DNA of 64,000 nt from Cytobacillus suaedae (GTDB taxonomy: Bacteria > Bacillota > Bacilli > Bacillales > Bacillaceae_L): the NCBI GenBank assembly GCA_014960805.1, contig CP063163.1, positions 1,165,001 through 1,229,000 on the forward strand, written 5' to 3'. Position numbers and translations under genes: made by a program. Every line of letters starts with the position of its first letter. Positions within the stretch are counted from its first letter, which is position 1. Shown here in pieces: positions 51,958 through 61,259 of the stretch. Below the pieces are notes generated by a model, which made no database searches, was not told the DNA's origin, and saw only the letters and a list, made by a program, of their open reading frames with translations.

Positions 51958-52001
51958 ATGTTACATATCTCTATTATATAGTGTATTTATGTAACATACA
52001 A
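51958..52001 (-). promoter_or_regulatory. Recombinase promoter with overlapping inverted repeat
   Basis: On the minus strand TTGTAT (51996-52001) and TATAAT (51973-51978) are 17 bp apart, a good SigA promoter. A perfect 10-bp inverted repeat, ATGTTACATA (51958-51967) and TATGTAACAT (51988-51997), brackets the -10 hexamer. One arm lies between -35 and -10, the other near the start point. It could be an operator, or recombinase binding half-sites. Confidence 0.6.
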
Positions 52002-52057
52002 ATGAATAGCTTTATTTGAATAAAGGAAATAAAAAAATAAGGGGAAAGGTCCCCTTA

Positions 52058-54184
52058 TTATTTCACAACTATCTTGTTCTCTATTAAAACTGCCTTTAAT
52101 GTTGAAGATACCTCAGTTTCCAATAAAACATCGGCAATTTGGTCTTCAATCTGTTCTTGTATTACACGACGCAGTGGACGTGCCCCAAAAGCAGGGTGGT
52201 AACCAAGTTCGGCAAGCTTTTCTTTTACTTCAGTTGATACCTTTAATGTGATATTTTGTTCCGATAATGTCGCTTGAAGTTCTTCAAGCATTAATTCCAC
52301 AATTTGGAGTAGGTTCTCTTTCTCTAATTGTTTAAATTCAATAATGCTATCAAATCGATTTAGAAACTCCGGTTTAAAATGTGATCCTAGTGATTCTAAT
52401 ATCGTAGATTCCTTGACGGCATCTGTACCCATATTTTCAAAGCCAACAGAAATCTTTTTAAAGCCTACACCTGCGTTACTTGTCATAATAATAACTGTTT
52501 CTTTAAAGCTTACAGTTCTGCCTTGGCTATCTGTTAGACGACCATCTTCTAAAATTTGAAGGAACATATGCTGAACATCAGGGTGAGCTTTCTCAATTTC
52601 ATCCAATAAGATGATACTATAAGGATTACGACGCACTTTTTCAGTTAACTGACCGGCCTCGTCATGCCCAACATAGCCAGGAGGAGAACCGATTATCTTA
52701 GAAACGGAATGTTTCTCCATATACTCACTCATATCAAGACGAATCATTGCATCCTTTGAACCAAAGAGTTCTTCAGCGAGTGTTTTTGTTAACTCCGTTT
52801 TACCAACACCCGTTGGACCAACAAAGAGGAAGGACCCAATTGGACGGGTTTTAGCTTTTAACCCTGCACGGCTTCGACGAATAGCTTTTGCTACTTTTGA
52901 AACAGCTTCATCCTGACCAATCACTTTTTTATTTAAGTTTTCCACTAAGTGCCTCATTTTTGCTTGTTCATCTTCCTGAAGTTTGCCGACAGGAATCCCT
53001 GTCTTCTTTTCGATGATTTTTTGGATATCACTAACCTCAACTACGGAACTACTTTGAGTTTGATCTGTCTCAAGTTGTTTTTCAAGTTTTTGCTCTTCAT
53101 CACGTAGTTTGGCTGCTAGCTCATAATTTTCTTCTTTCGCTGCTTTATCTTTTTCAATAGCAATGTTCTTTAGACGATCTTGAATTGCTGTTGTATCTAC
53201 AGGTTTAAGAAGTAGATTTGCTTTTGAGCCAGCTTCATCCAATAAGTCAATTGCTTTGTCAGGTAAGAATCGGTCTTGAATGTAACGGTGTGATAATGTG
53301 ACACAAGCTTTAATGGCTTCCTCTGAATAAGTTACCCCATGAAACGCTTCATATTTTGATTGAATGCCTTTAAGAATTTCGATTGCCTTTTCAGGAGTTG
53401 GTTCACTTACTGTCACAGGCTGAAAACGACGTTCTAATGCAGCATCCTTTTCAATTTTACGATATTCTTTTAGCGTTGTTGCCCCAACTAACTGAAGTTC
53501 ACCACGTGCAAGAGCTGGTTTTAAAATGTTACCCGCATCCATGGAGCCTTCTGCAGACCCAGCTCCCACTAATTGATGGATCTCATCAATAAATAGGATT
53601 ATATTTTTATGTTTTTGAAGCTCAGCAATCAGTTGCTTCATGCGTTCTTCAAATTGACCACGAATCCCAGTATTTGAAACAAGAGAGGCCACATCTAATA
53701 GGTAAACTTCCTTGTTTAGTAGTTTTGAAGGAACCTCACCTTTTGAAATACTTAGGGCAAGTCCTTCAACTACTGCAGTTTTTCCTACACCAGGCTCACC
53801 AATGAGAACTGGGTTGTTTTTGTTTCTTCGGTTTAAAATTTCAATAATTCGTTTAACTTCTTCCTCGCGTCCAATGACTGGATCTATAAGACCGGCTTTG
53901 GCAAGGTGTGTTAGGTTTCGCCCGAATTGATCGAGGAATCCGCCACCACTTTTTTGTTTTGCTTGTTGAGTATCAGTTTGTTGTTGATTTTGTTGTGCTG
54001 AAAAACTCTTAAACATATCTTCAAAAGGGAAGTTTGGAAACCCGTTAAACCCTGAAGGAATTTGAAGATTGTTCATTTGCTCTGAATAGCAGTCATTGCA
54101 AAGTTGTAGACGTTTTTGCTCATTGTTGATTTTGATGTTTAGTTGATAATTAGCTTTCTTCACATTACAAACTTGGCATATCAT
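52058..54184 (-). CDS. clpE: ATP-dependent protease ATPase ClpE
   Basis: This 708-residue Clp/Hsp100 ATPase has the ClpE-specific N-terminal zinc finger (Cys3, Cys6, Cys29, Cys32: MICQVC and LCNDC), a Gln-rich linker, the first AAA domain ([26 protein letters not shown]), a UvrB/C-like coiled segment ([19 protein letters not shown]) and the second AAA domain ([27 protein letters not shown]). It works with ClpP in heat-stress protein quality control and CtsR turnover. AAGGAGG precedes the ATG. CtsR-type operators upstream imply CtsR repression. Confidence 0.95.
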   Translation of the reverse strand: MICQVCNVKKANYQLNIKINNEQKRLQLCNDCYSEQMNNLQIPSGFNGFPNFPFEDMFKSFSAQQNQQQTDTQQAKQKSGGGFLDQFGRNLTHLAKAGLIDPVIGREEEVKRIIEILNRRNKNNPVLIGEPGVGKTAVVEGLALSISKGEVPSKLLNKEVYLLDVASLVSNTGIRGQFEERMKQLIAELQKHKNIILFIDEIHQLVGAGSAEGSMDAGNILKPALARGELQLVGATTLKEYRKIEKDAALERRFQPVTVSEPTPEKAIEILKGIQSKYEAFHGVTYSEEAIKACVTLSHRYIQDRFLPDKAIDLLDEAGSKANLLLKPVDTTAIQDRLKNIAIEKDKAAKEENYELAAKLRDEEQKLEKQLETDQTQSSSVVEVSDIQKIIEKKTGIPVGKLQEDEQAKMRHLVENLNKKVIGQDEAVSKVAKAIRRSRAGLKAKTRPIGSFLFVGPTGVGKTELTKTLAEELFGSKDAMIRLDMSEYMEKHSVSKIIGSPPGYVGHDEAGQLTEKVRRNPYSIILLDEIEKAHPDVQHMFLQILEDGRLTDSQGRTVSFKETVIIMTSNAGVGFKKISVGFENMGTDAVKESTILESLGSHFKPEFLNRFDSIIEFKQLEKENLLQIVELMLEELQATLSEQNITLKVSTEVKEKLAELGYHPAFGARPLRRVIQEQIEDQIADVLLETEVSSTLKAVLIENKIVVK

Positions 54185-54205
54185 GGTTTTAAACCTCCTT
54201 GAAAT

Positions 54206-54347
54206 TTTGACTAAGTTTGACCTTTAGTTTATTTTAATATCCGTTGTTTAAACGGATGGGTAATTAGTAAGCAGTAATAAGGAAAAAGCAAGTTTGACTT
54301 AATTTGACCTTTGATATCATTATAATTTGACCTTTTTTGACTTTCAA
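54206..54347 (-). promoter_or_regulatory. clpE promoter with three CtsR-type operators
   Basis: Three direct repeats fit the CtsR consensus RGTCAAA-nnn-RGTCAAA on the minus strand: plus-strand positions 54206-54222, 54293-54309 and 54326-54342, each as two TTTGACY heptamers with a 3-bp spacer. A SigA promoter (TTGAAA at 54342-54347 and TATAAT at 54319-54324 on the minus strand, 17 bp apart) overlaps the third site. B. subtilis clpE also has several CtsR sites. Confidence 0.85.
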
Positions 54348-54467
54348 GTATTTTGCTCTGAGAAAATTATGGAAACAAGACTTGTATAGGAAAGGTATAA
54401 AACTCCGGTCTTATAAAGAGAAAGACATCATAAAGTTAAGTAATAAAACAATTCAGGGGGCGATTAA

Positions 54468-55289
54468 GTGGCATATCAGAAAATTACAGTTTGGCAGGAG
54501 CATAGTTTTTGGTTAGAGGTGTTAGAGGACCATGGATATTTTGTACATGATTTTGCATCTCCAAGTGAAACACAAATAGTAGAACAAGCGGCGCAATATA
54601 TTTATCAGTTTCAACAATTAAGAAAAAGACTTGCGTCTATTCCTCCTAATTTAAATGAAAATTCACCTCAAATGATCGCTTTTGCTAGAGAGGCGTATCC
54701 AGTTGCTTATGGTTATTATCAATTTGAAGGGTACATACAGCGGCTCCGTATTGAAAATAAAGTAAATGTCAATTTAACACCTAGCTATTTTAATGGAACC
54801 CTTGGTGAGAATTTAGAGTATTTAAGGTTATTGGGATACTATGTAAATGGCCAGGTACCACCTGTGCCAGCATTAGTTGATTTAATGGACCTGTGGCTTG
54901 AGGATCAACTGGGTCATGCAGCCTTACTAGTTAGAGCTCTTGATGGGGTGGAGGCTACACTTGTTAATGAAACGAGAACGTTTATGCAACTTTTTCAGGC
55001 TTATATACTAAAAAACGAAGCAATAAAAGGGTATTTACGTTTTACCCCAGAAGGTTTTCCAATTCAGCTCCAATTTGCAAGGGATGTTTCGCAATCAGTT
55101 AATGGATTAACTCAATTAGTAGAAAAAATCGTTCGTTTATATAAAGATGACCAAGTGTTAAATCAAACAACATTGCGGTTTCTTGAACATCACTTTCCTG
55201 AAGCCTGTTATTTCTTAAATAAGCTAACTTACTATGCACCAGATATTGAGTTTCCTCCTTGTTCATTAACAAAGCCTTCATTCAGATAA
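54468..55289 (+). CDS. DUF2935-domain protein
   Basis: This 273-residue protein is predicted all-helical with two DUF2935 repeats. The first starts at EHSFWLEVLEDHGYFVHDFA (about residues 11-30) and the second at LVDLMDLWLEDQLGHAALLVRALDG near residue 140. His and Glu/Asp residues in both repeats resemble metal-binding four-helix bundles; function unknown. The start is a GTG at 54468 with AGGGGGC upstream. It is followed by an inverted repeat and a YkvI-like transporter. Confidence 0.8.
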   Translation: MAYQKITVWQEHSFWLEVLEDHGYFVHDFASPSETQIVEQAAQYIYQFQQLRKRLASIPPNLNENSPQMIAFAREAYPVAYGYYQFEGYIQRLRIENKVNVNLTPSYFNGTLGENLEYLRLLGYYVNGQVPPVPALVDLMDLWLEDQLGHAALLVRALDGVEATLVNETRTFMQLFQAYILKNEAIKGYLRFTPEGFPIQLQFARDVSQSVNGLTQLVEKIVRLYKDDQVLNQTTLRFLEHHFPEACYFLNKLTYYAPDIEFPPCSLTKPSFR

Positions 55290-55312
55290 GCAAATTGCTC
55301 GTCTTTATTTTG

Positions 55313-55359
55313 AAATCACCTCATATACTTGTACAAATGCTTAGTTAGTGAGGTGATTT
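55313..55359 (+). promoter_or_regulatory. Hairpin that would bury the ribosome binding site of the YkvI-like gene
   Basis: AAATCACCTCA (55313-55323) is perfectly complementary to TGAGGTGATTT (55349-55359), with a 25-nt loop. The 3' arm contains the GAGGTGA ribosome binding site of the TTG start at 55362. It could be a terminator for the upstream gene (only four T residues follow) or a translational switch. Confidence 0.6.
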
Positions 55360-55361
55360 TC

Positions 55362-56417
55362 TTGAGAGGGAAATGGTTATCCGCTTTTCAGGTAGCTGCT
55401 GTTTATGTTGGTACAGTGGTCGGTGCGGGCTTTGCAACGGGTAAGGAAATCGTTGAATTTTTTACACAGTATGGTCTGTACGGACTGGTTGGGATTTTGT
55501 TAAGCGGATGTTTATTTATGTGGATAGGTGCCAAAATGATGCTTGTTTCTCAGGAAATTGGTGCGAAATCATATAAAGAATTTAACGAGTATCTGTTTGG
55601 AAGTAAAATTGGAACAATTGTGAACACACTGATGCTTCTTGTGTTAATAGGAGTAACTTCTGTCATGCTTTCAGGAGCGGGAGCTGTATTCCATGAACAG
55701 CTTGGTTTACCTTATCTAGCTGGTATTGGAATAACAATCTTATTAACGGTTGGAGTTATGTTTTTTGGAGTAAAGGGATTATTTGGGGTCAATTTAGTCG
55801 TTGTGCCTATAATGGTGTTATTTAGTTTGATTTTGGCGGGCAAGGTGTTAATGGGAGCAGAAGGCCCGGCTTTTGGTGTTTTCTCTCCAGATACTAGTTT
55901 ACGATGGATTGTTTCACCCTTTATTTATACAGCCTTTAATTTAGCAATGGCACAGGCAGTGCTAGTCCCATTAGCTAATGAAGTGAAAGATCAAGCGATT
56001 GTTAAATGGGGAGGCATCATCGGGGGAGGAATTCTCTGTTTAATTTTAATTACGAATCACATTTCACTTTCCTCGTTACCTAATGTCGGGCAATTTGAAA
56101 TACCAATGGCGGAGGTCATGAAGACGCTAATGTTCTCCTTTTATTGGTTATATGTATTAGTCATTTATGGTGAGATTTTTACGTCTGTAATTGGGGATGT
56201 TTTTGGGTTAGAGCGGCAGATTAAAACGGCCATTCGTCTACCATCAATATTAATTGTTTGCGGTATACTTAGTGTTGCTTTTTTCATCAGTTTATTTGGA
56301 TATGGATCACTGATATCTATCTTATATCCGATTTTCGGTTATATGAGTTTGGCGGTTTTAGTTTTGTTAGTGTTACCAGAATCCGTGCTTGAACGGATTC
56401 CTTTTCGAAATAGTTAG
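55362..56417 (+). CDS. YkvI-family membrane transporter
   Basis: This 351-residue protein has about ten membrane helices. The first contains FQVAAVYVGTVVGAGFATGKEIVEFFTQYG, a typical unwound-helix sequence of APC/LeuT-fold transporters, and FNLAMAQAVLVPLANEVKD follows in the second half. It resembles B. subtilis YkvI; substrate not known. The start is TTG at 55362, 7 nt after GAGGTGA, which itself lies in an 11-bp hairpin arm. Confidence 0.82.
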   Translation: MRGKWLSAFQVAAVYVGTVVGAGFATGKEIVEFFTQYGLYGLVGILLSGCLFMWIGAKMMLVSQEIGAKSYKEFNEYLFGSKIGTIVNTLMLLVLIGVTSVMLSGAGAVFHEQLGLPYLAGIGITILLTVGVMFFGVKGLFGVNLVVVPIMVLFSLILAGKVLMGAEGPAFGVFSPDTSLRWIVSPFIYTAFNLAMAQAVLVPLANEVKDQAIVKWGGIIGGGILCLILITNHISLSSLPNVGQFEIPMAEVMKTLMFSFYWLYVLVIYGEIFTSVIGDVFGLERQIKTAIRLPSILIVCGILSVAFFISLFGYGSLISILYPIFGYMSLAVLVLLVLPESVLERIPFRNS

Positions 56418-56467
56418 AGATGAAAACACCGGTAGATTCGTTGTCGGTGTTTTTCATTTTGAATATT

Positions 56468-56599
56468 GACCGTTCCTTTTCGCTGCAGGCACTTGCTTTC
56501 GGCGGGGAGGGATGCGGGCTTCCTCGGCGCAAACGCCTGTGGGGTCTCACACTTCCCTCTACCTCCCGCAGGAGTCAAGTGCCTTCCGCTCCAATCCAC
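56468..56599. repeat. GC-rich palindromic interspersed repeat, copy 5 (132 bp)
   Basis: This copy runs from GACCGTTCCTTTTCGCTGCA to TTCCGCTCCAATCCAC and lacks the 52-bp insertion. It is the same subtype and orientation as copies 2 and 4, with differences in the loop (GGATGCGGGCTTCCTC). It lies between convergent genes (YkvI-like and CPBP). Three reading frames across it are spurious. Confidence 0.85.
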
Positions 56600-56672
56600 T
56601 CTGTGAATGATATAAAGGTGGATACATAGAAAAAGGAAGTGGCAAACCTTAGAACCAATTTGACGGCGACTG

Positions 56673-57275
56673 TTAATTTAATGGCCAAATCACTATTAAA
56701 AATAGGTTAAATGTAAAATGTGAGATGATATTGATAATAATGTTTTTCTTCCATGCATAGACAATCCCCCAGTATAGACCCCCGACAATTGCGGCTAAGA
56801 TGAGCATGGTGCTTCCAGAATAGATGTGGGCAAAGGCATAGAGTAGAGTTGCAAAGAAGATACCTCTCGATGCTGATTTTTCTGAAAAGTACGGTTGCAT
56901 GTAGCCTCTCCAGAAAAGCTCTTCGCCTGGAATAATAATGAGTGTGAGAACAATATAATGCCATATTTGTGTTGGGGATACAAAAGCATACAATTCACTA
57001 AGATCTTCTTCAACAGGAAGTCCAATCGCCAGGAGGATTTGTTTCCCAATGGCAAATATCAAATAAAGTAGGATACCCGAGAGTATGCCCAAGCCAACCG
57101 AGGCTCCATTTATGCTATAAGTAAAACGTTTTTTATAAATGGAAAGTGCACTTAATATGAATAGTGAAACTGTAAACATTGGCCAAAAGGGTAGTATGTT
57201 TGTAAAGCTAAGTAGTAATAAAAGGTGTGCCAATAGGATTGCAATAAATATACTTTTTTTATCGTTCATTTCCAA
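56673..57275 (-). CDS. CPBP-family intramembrane metalloprotease (short)
   Basis: This 200-residue protein has about seven hydrophobic segments and the CPBP motifs GEELFWRGYMQPYF (about residues 115-128), YAFAHIYSG and NIISHFTFNL. It is a second, shorter member of the family also found at 34419. The target is not known. The start is a TTG at 57275 or the ATG at 57269; both lie close to GAAAGGAAA. Confidence 0.85.
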   Translation of the reverse strand: MEMNDKKSIFIAILLAHLLLLLSFTNILPFWPMFTVSLFILSALSIYKKRFTYSINGASVGLGILSGILLYLIFAIGKQILLAIGLPVEEDLSELYAFVSPTQIWHYIVLTLIIIPGEELFWRGYMQPYFSEKSASRGIFFATLLYAFAHIYSGSTMLILAAIVGGLYWGIVYAWKKNIIINIISHFTFNLFLIVIWPLN

Positions 57276-57388
57276 TATTTCCTTTCAAGAGTTACTTGTT
57301 CTTCTAGTGTATCAGAGTACTTTATGGGTAGCATAATAAAACGTAACAATGGATTCATCCTTATTATTTTCTTAAAGGAGAGAAAAAA

Positions 57389-57526
57389 ATGACTAAATCA
57401 CAACATGAAAAAGAAAGACAATGGAATGTCAGAAAACGTCAACAAAATCCACATGGAAAAGTAAAATCATTTGAAGAACTTGGAGAAGATATTACACCGG
57501 ATGTAAAAAAGAAGAGGGGTGAATGA
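57389..57526 (+). CDS. Tiny basic protein (45 residues)
   Basis: The protein MTKSQHEKERQWNVRKRQQN... ends DVKKKRGE. It is strongly basic, soluble and likely unstructured, with an acidic patch SFEELGEDITPD near the C terminus. AAAGGAG precedes the ATG, and the following gene begins 1 base after its stop, so the pair is coupled. Size and charge resemble minor small acid-soluble spore proteins or Bacillus-specific small proteins; I cannot name the family. Confidence 0.65.
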   Translation: MTKSQHEKERQWNVRKRQQNPHGKVKSFEELGEDITPDVKKKRGE

Positions 57527-57527
57527 A

Positions 57528-57662
57528 ATGGCAAAACGCGATAGCCACAAAAACCAACAGAAGAAGATGAAGAAAGCATCAGATGCCATTGGGACTGACA
57601 AAGATTTCGGAAATGACTTAGCAGAAGGAAATCATAACGAATTACGTAAAAAGGGTAAATAA
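57528..57662 (+). CDS. Tiny hydrophilic protein (44 residues)
   Basis: The protein MAKRDSHKNQQKKMKKASDA... ends NELRKKGK. It is Lys- and Asp-rich with no hydrophobic segment. It follows the 45-codon gene by 1 base; its ribosome binding site is GAGGGGTG inside the end of that gene. Possibly a minor spore or nucleic-acid-associated protein; unassigned. The two genes form a bicistron convergent with moaA. Confidence 0.62.
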   Translation: MAKRDSHKNQQKKMKKASDAIGTDKDFGNDLAEGNHNELRKKGK

Positions 57663-57671
57663 GAGCTAGAT

Positions 57672-57703
57672 AAAAAAAAGGATAGAGCGTCTTTGCTCTA
57701 TCC
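57672..57703 (-). terminator. Terminator of fdhD-moaA
   Basis: GGATAGAGC and GCTCTATCC form a perfect 9-bp stem. On the minus strand it is followed by eight U residues. It overlaps the moaA stop codon. Confidence 0.85.
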
Positions 57704-58717
57704 TCCAATATGAGACATCTCAATTTTACTTCGAGTCCCAGATAACTTACTTCGATCAAGTGAGTAACGGTCTTTCCGCCCGTTCCAGATATCTGAGATA
57801 TGTGAAGATAATTGGTCATCAGTTAGTTCTGAACGAACTGGTTCACGAAGGTCGTGACCAAGTGAAGCGAATAAACAAGTGTATAACTTTCCTTCTGCAG
57901 ATAGTCGTGCACGATTACAGGTTGAGCAGAAGGCATCAGAAACGGAAGAAATAACACCAATCTCGTCCTCTGAACCTATATATCTAAATCTACTAGCGGT
58001 TTCACCTGTATAATTGGGTGCAATTGGCTCTAAGGGCATAACTGCATGGATATCCTCAATAATTTGTTTTTTTGAATAAACATCATCGAGCTTCCACTGA
58101 TTACTGTTACCAACATCCATATATTCAATGTAGCGAAGGATATGGCCTTTTTCACGGAAGAACTTTGCCATTGGAACAATGTCATGCTCGTTCATTCCAC
58201 GTTTTACAACCATATTGATTTTAACCTTAAGTCCAGCTTCTGCAGCTGCATCTATGCCTTCAAGGACTGTTTGAACAGTAACACCTTTACCGTTTATTTT
58301 ACCGAACACTTCGTCCTTTAAGGAATCAAGACTTACGGATACACGCTGAAGTCCAGCTTTTTTTAAATCTGACGCATATTTAGGGAGAAGTGATCCATTT
58401 GTTGTCATCGCAATGTCCTCGACTCCATCAATCTGACTAATTTTCTCAATCAAATGAGGGATATCTTTTCGCATTAAAGGTTCGCCACCTGTAATACGAA
58501 TTTTTTTCACACCGAGAGTATGAACAAAAATCTTTGTTAAACGCTCTAGTTCTTCAAACGAAAGTAACTCTGCTCTTTTTAAAAAAGGGTAATCGGGACC
58601 AAAAATCTCAGCTGGCATACAGTATGTGCAGCGAAAATTACATTTATCTGTTACTGATATCCTTAAATCACGAAGAGGGCGGTGTAACTGATCTAATACT
58701 GTTTGCTCATTTTCCAA
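57698..58717 (-). CDS. moaA: GTP 3',8-cyclase MoaA
   Basis: This 339-residue radical-SAM enzyme makes the first molybdenum-cofactor intermediate from GTP. It has the N-terminal [4Fe-4S] motif CNFRCTYC (Cys26, Cys30, Cys33), the radical-SAM ITGGEPL motif and the C-terminal cluster [21 protein letters not shown]. It ends in Gly-Gly (SHIGG), as needed for activity. It is downstream of fdhD by 17 bases in the same direction, so the two are cotranscribed, and next to the molybdoenzyme locus. Confidence 0.95.
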   Translation of the reverse strand: MENEQTVLDQLHRPLRDLRISVTDKCNFRCTYCMPAEIFGPDYPFLKRAELLSFEELERLTKIFVHTLGVKKIRITGGEPLMRKDIPHLIEKISQIDGVEDIAMTTNGSLLPKYASDLKKAGLQRVSVSLDSLKDEVFGKINGKGVTVQTVLEGIDAAAEAGLKVKINMVVKRGMNEHDIVPMAKFFREKGHILRYIEYMDVGNSNQWKLDDVYSKKQIIEDIHAVMPLEPIAPNYTGETASRFRYIGSEDEIGVISSVSDAFCSTCNRARLSAEGKLYTCLFASLGHDLREPVRSELTDDQLSSHISDIWNGRKDRYSLDRSKLSGTRSKIEMSHIGG

Positions 58718-58734
58718 GAATATCCCTCCTTCAA

Positions 58735-59526
58735 TTAGATTGCATTAATACGTTCTGGATGTGTATAGACGTTGAAAGATTCACCACGAATGAATCCCAC
58801 CGTTGTTATATTCAAATCTTCGGCGAGTTGAATCGCTAGTTCAGTAGGAGCCGATTTAGAAAGGACAATACCTACTCCAAGTTTTGCTGCTTTTAGCAAA
58901 ACCTCGGAGGAGATTCGGCCACTAAAAACGATAATTTTATCTCGAACTGAAATCTTATTTTGTAAGCTATGTCCATATAATTTATCAAGTGCGTTATGTC
59001 TGCCAATGTCCGTACGGCTAACAACCAATTCTTCAGGTGTACATAGCGCGGCATTATGGACGCCCCCGGTTTCTTGAAATACGATACTCTCTTCCTGCAT
59101 CTTTTTCATAAGAGAAATACACTGATTGGGTGTAAGTGTCGTTTTCGCTGTGGAGGTTTTGGCAGTTCGCGCATCATTATGAAAGTAAAATTGTCGACTC
59201 TTCCCACAACATGAGCCAATAAATCGCTTAGAATGCGATTGCTGGCTTGATGTCATTTCAGTGTGCAGAGTTATATAGGCATAGCCTTTTGATTCATCAA
59301 TGGACATCTCTTTAATATCATCTTTGAATCGAATCACGCCTTCAGACGCAAGAAAGCCAATGACCAACTCGTCTAAATGAATCGGTGTACATACCATTGT
59401 AGCAAATTCAGTATCGTTTACAAACAAAGTTAAAGGAAATTCTGTGACAATTTCATCATGTGTGGTAGCAAGTTGACCATTTATGAATTTTTGAATTTCT
59501 CTTTGCGTTGTCATTTTATGACTCAT
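58735..59526 (-). CDS. fdhD: Formate dehydrogenase accessory sulfurtransferase FdhD
   Basis: This 263-residue protein passes sulfur from a cysteine desulfurase to the Mo-bis-MGD cofactor of formate dehydrogenases. The catalytic Cys pair is in [10 protein letters not shown] (about residues 102-111), with [16 protein letters not shown] and [32 protein letters not shown] typical of FdhD. The ATG has AAAGATG upstream. It is divergent from the OFA transporter gene and forms a fdhD-moaA operon. Confidence 0.95.
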   Translation of the reverse strand: MSHKMTTQREIQKFINGQLATTHDEIVTEFPLTLFVNDTEFATMVCTPIHLDELVIGFLASEGVIRFKDDIKEMSIDESKGYAYITLHTEMTSSQQSHSKRFIGSCCGKSRQFYFHNDARTAKTSTAKTTLTPNQCISLMKKMQEESIVFQETGGVHNAALCTPEELVVSRTDIGRHNALDKLYGHSLQNKISVRDKIIVFSGRISSEVLLKAAKLGVGIVLSKSAPTELAIQLAEDLNITTVGFIRGESFNVYTHPERINAI

Positions 59527-59703
59527 CTTTCTTCACCTGACTATCTAATAGATTACTAAAATATAAACACATCTTTTTTTAGTACACAAGTATAAAGATT
59601 TACCTGTAGTTAGAAAACACCATCATTGTAGAAGAAATTATTGTTGCGAACCTCGAAAGAAAATGGTAGTATTCAAGAATAAAGTTCATAAATTTGTAAC
59701 ATT

Positions 59704-59864
59704 TTGGTGCGTGATAGCGATCCTGTCTACGTTTTAAGATGTGTACAAATTATTTATTTATGATTAACTGTTGGTCCGATAGTAGCGAAACCTGCTTGAT
59801 ACTAACCGTCAATCCTCTTTAATTGTGCATTTTTGCATAGTTTATGAGATTGGCGGTTTTTTTG
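59704..59864 (+). promoter_or_regulatory. Candidate antitermination leader RNA 1 (two hairpin copies plus terminator)
   Basis: This leader holds two copies of a small hairpin. Copy a (59710-59731) is CGT-GATAG-[CGATC]-CTGTC-t-ACG. Copy b (59779-59800) is AT-AGTAG-[CGAAAC]-CTGCT-tg-AT, inside an outer stem GTTGGT (59770-59775) with ACTAAC (59801-59806). The terminator stem is AACCGTCAATC (59804-59814) with GATTGGCGGTT (59848-59858) and seven T residues. The outer stem and the terminator share 59804-59806, so they cannot form together. The same hairpin occurs before the molybdoenzyme gene at 61621. It is not a riboswitch class I recognise; ligand or protein partner unknown. Confidence 0.65.
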
Positions 59865-59915
59865 TTTGAAATTTTAATAGTAATGGCTAAAAGCCTAGTT
59901 GTTTGGGAGGAAGTT

Positions 59916-61187
59916 ATGAATAAGACGAAAAATCGCTGGCTAATTGCAGCGTCAGCTGTTGGGATCCATATTTCGATTGGTTCTGTTTATGCATGGAGTA
60001 ATTTTACCAATCCACTAATTGATGAGTTTGGTTGGAGTGCAAAACAGGTACAGTTCACATTTAGTTTAGCAATTCTATTTTTAGGATTATCTGCTGCATT
60101 TTTAGGCCACTTTGTAGAAAAGTATGGTCCTAGAAGCGCAGGTTTATTGGCATCAGGCTTTTTTGGAGCAGGTGTGATTGGTGCTGGGTTTGCAGTAAGT
60201 ATTGGTTCACTACCGCTACTGTATATCACATATGGAGTTTTAGGTGGTATTGGATTAGGAGTAGGTTATATTGCCCCTGTATCAACATTGGTTAAATGGT
60301 TCCCAGATCGACGTGGTCTTGCTACTGGTTTGGCAATCATGGGGTTTGGTTTTTCAGCAGCAATTGCTAGTCCAGTGATGGAAGTGTTACTTAACTCTGT
60401 TGGAACTGCGAATACATTCTATATATTGGGAGTTTCCTACTTAGTTATTATGACACTATCTTCGTTATATTTAGAAAAACCAGCTGAAGGCTGGTTACCA
60501 GAAGGCTTTAAAGAGAAAGTCCAAGCTGGTAAAACAAAAATCAAAGAAGATTTGTCTCAATTAACAGCCAATGAAGCTATCAAAACATCTAGATTCTACT
60601 ACCTATGGATTATGTTATTCATTAATGTAACATGTGGTATCGCAATTCTTTCTGCAGCAAAACCATTAGCAGAAGAAAGCATTGGTTTATCAACTGCTGA
60701 AGCAGCAGCCCTTGTTGGGGTATTAGGAATCTTCAACGGTTTAGGTCGACTTGGATGGGCTTCTGTATCAGATTATATTGGAAGACCGAATACGTATACT
60801 ACGTTTTTTGCATTACAAATTGTACTTTTTGCTCTTTTACCATTTACAACAGAAGCAATTCTGTTCCAAGTGATGTTAGCAATTGTTTATACATGTTATG
60901 GTGGTGGATTTGCTTCGATTCCAGCTTATATCGGAGATTTATTTGGAACAAAACAACTTGGTGCGATTCATGGCTACATTTTAACAGCTTGGGCTGCAGC
61001 TGGTTTAGCTGGACCAATGTTTGCAGCTTGGATGAAGGATACAACCGGAAGCTACGCAGGTAGCTTAACATTCTTTGCAGGTATGTTTGTCATTGCACTT
61101 GTTGTTTCTTTAATCATTCGCCGAGATATTACCAGATTACGTAAGGAAAATGCATTGAAAAAAGAGAGTAAAACATTGGCAGGTTAA
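59916..61187 (+). CDS. OFA-family MFS transporter (oxalate/formate antiporter type)
   Basis: This 423-residue protein has 12 membrane helices with the family start WLIAASAVGIHISIGSVYAWSNFTNPLIDEFGWS, GYIAPVSTLVKWFPDRRGLATGLAIMGFG and YTCYGGGFASIPAYIGDLFGTKQLG. OFA-family members exchange oxalate, formate or other small acids. Next to formate dehydrogenase genes, formate or an organic acid is a likely cargo (inference). I chose the ATG at 59916 with GGGAGGAAG; the longer frame begins within the leader terminator. Confidence 0.85.
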   Translation: MNKTKNRWLIAASAVGIHISIGSVYAWSNFTNPLIDEFGWSAKQVQFTFSLAILFLGLSAAFLGHFVEKYGPRSAGLLASGFFGAGVIGAGFAVSIGSLPLLYITYGVLGGIGLGVGYIAPVSTLVKWFPDRRGLATGLAIMGFGFSAAIASPVMEVLLNSVGTANTFYILGVSYLVIMTLSSLYLEKPAEGWLPEGFKEKVQAGKTKIKEDLSQLTANEAIKTSRFYYLWIMLFINVTCGIAILSAAKPLAEESIGLSTAEAAALVGVLGIFNGLGRLGWASVSDYIGRPNTYTTFFALQIVLFALLPFTTEAILFQVMLAIVYTCYGGGFASIPAYIGDLFGTKQLGAIHGYILTAWAAAGLAGPMFAAWMKDTTGSYAGSLTFFAGMFVIALVVSLIIRRDITRLRKENALKKESKTLAG

Positions 61188-61259
61188 AAGCTTTTCATAG
61201 TCTATCTTTTTGTGGTAAAATTTTAAACAGTTTTAACCTCTTAGAGGTAGGAGGAAATT

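Noticed and set aside
56317-56629. Three frames on both strands around 56.4-56.6 kb
   Set aside because: They overlap repeat copy 5 and the end of the YkvI-like gene.
59701-59864. ANTAR-type two-hairpin antitermination motif
   Set aside because: The six bases AGCGAN could suggest an A1/G4 hexaloop, but the bases that would close such loops do not pair in two of three copies. The 5-bp TAG/CTG stem with CGA-n-C loop fits all copies better.
59844-59916. Longer N terminus for the OFA transporter (24 extra residues)
   Set aside because: It would start inside the leader terminator hairpin with no ribosome binding site; GGGAGGAAG precedes the ATG at 59916.
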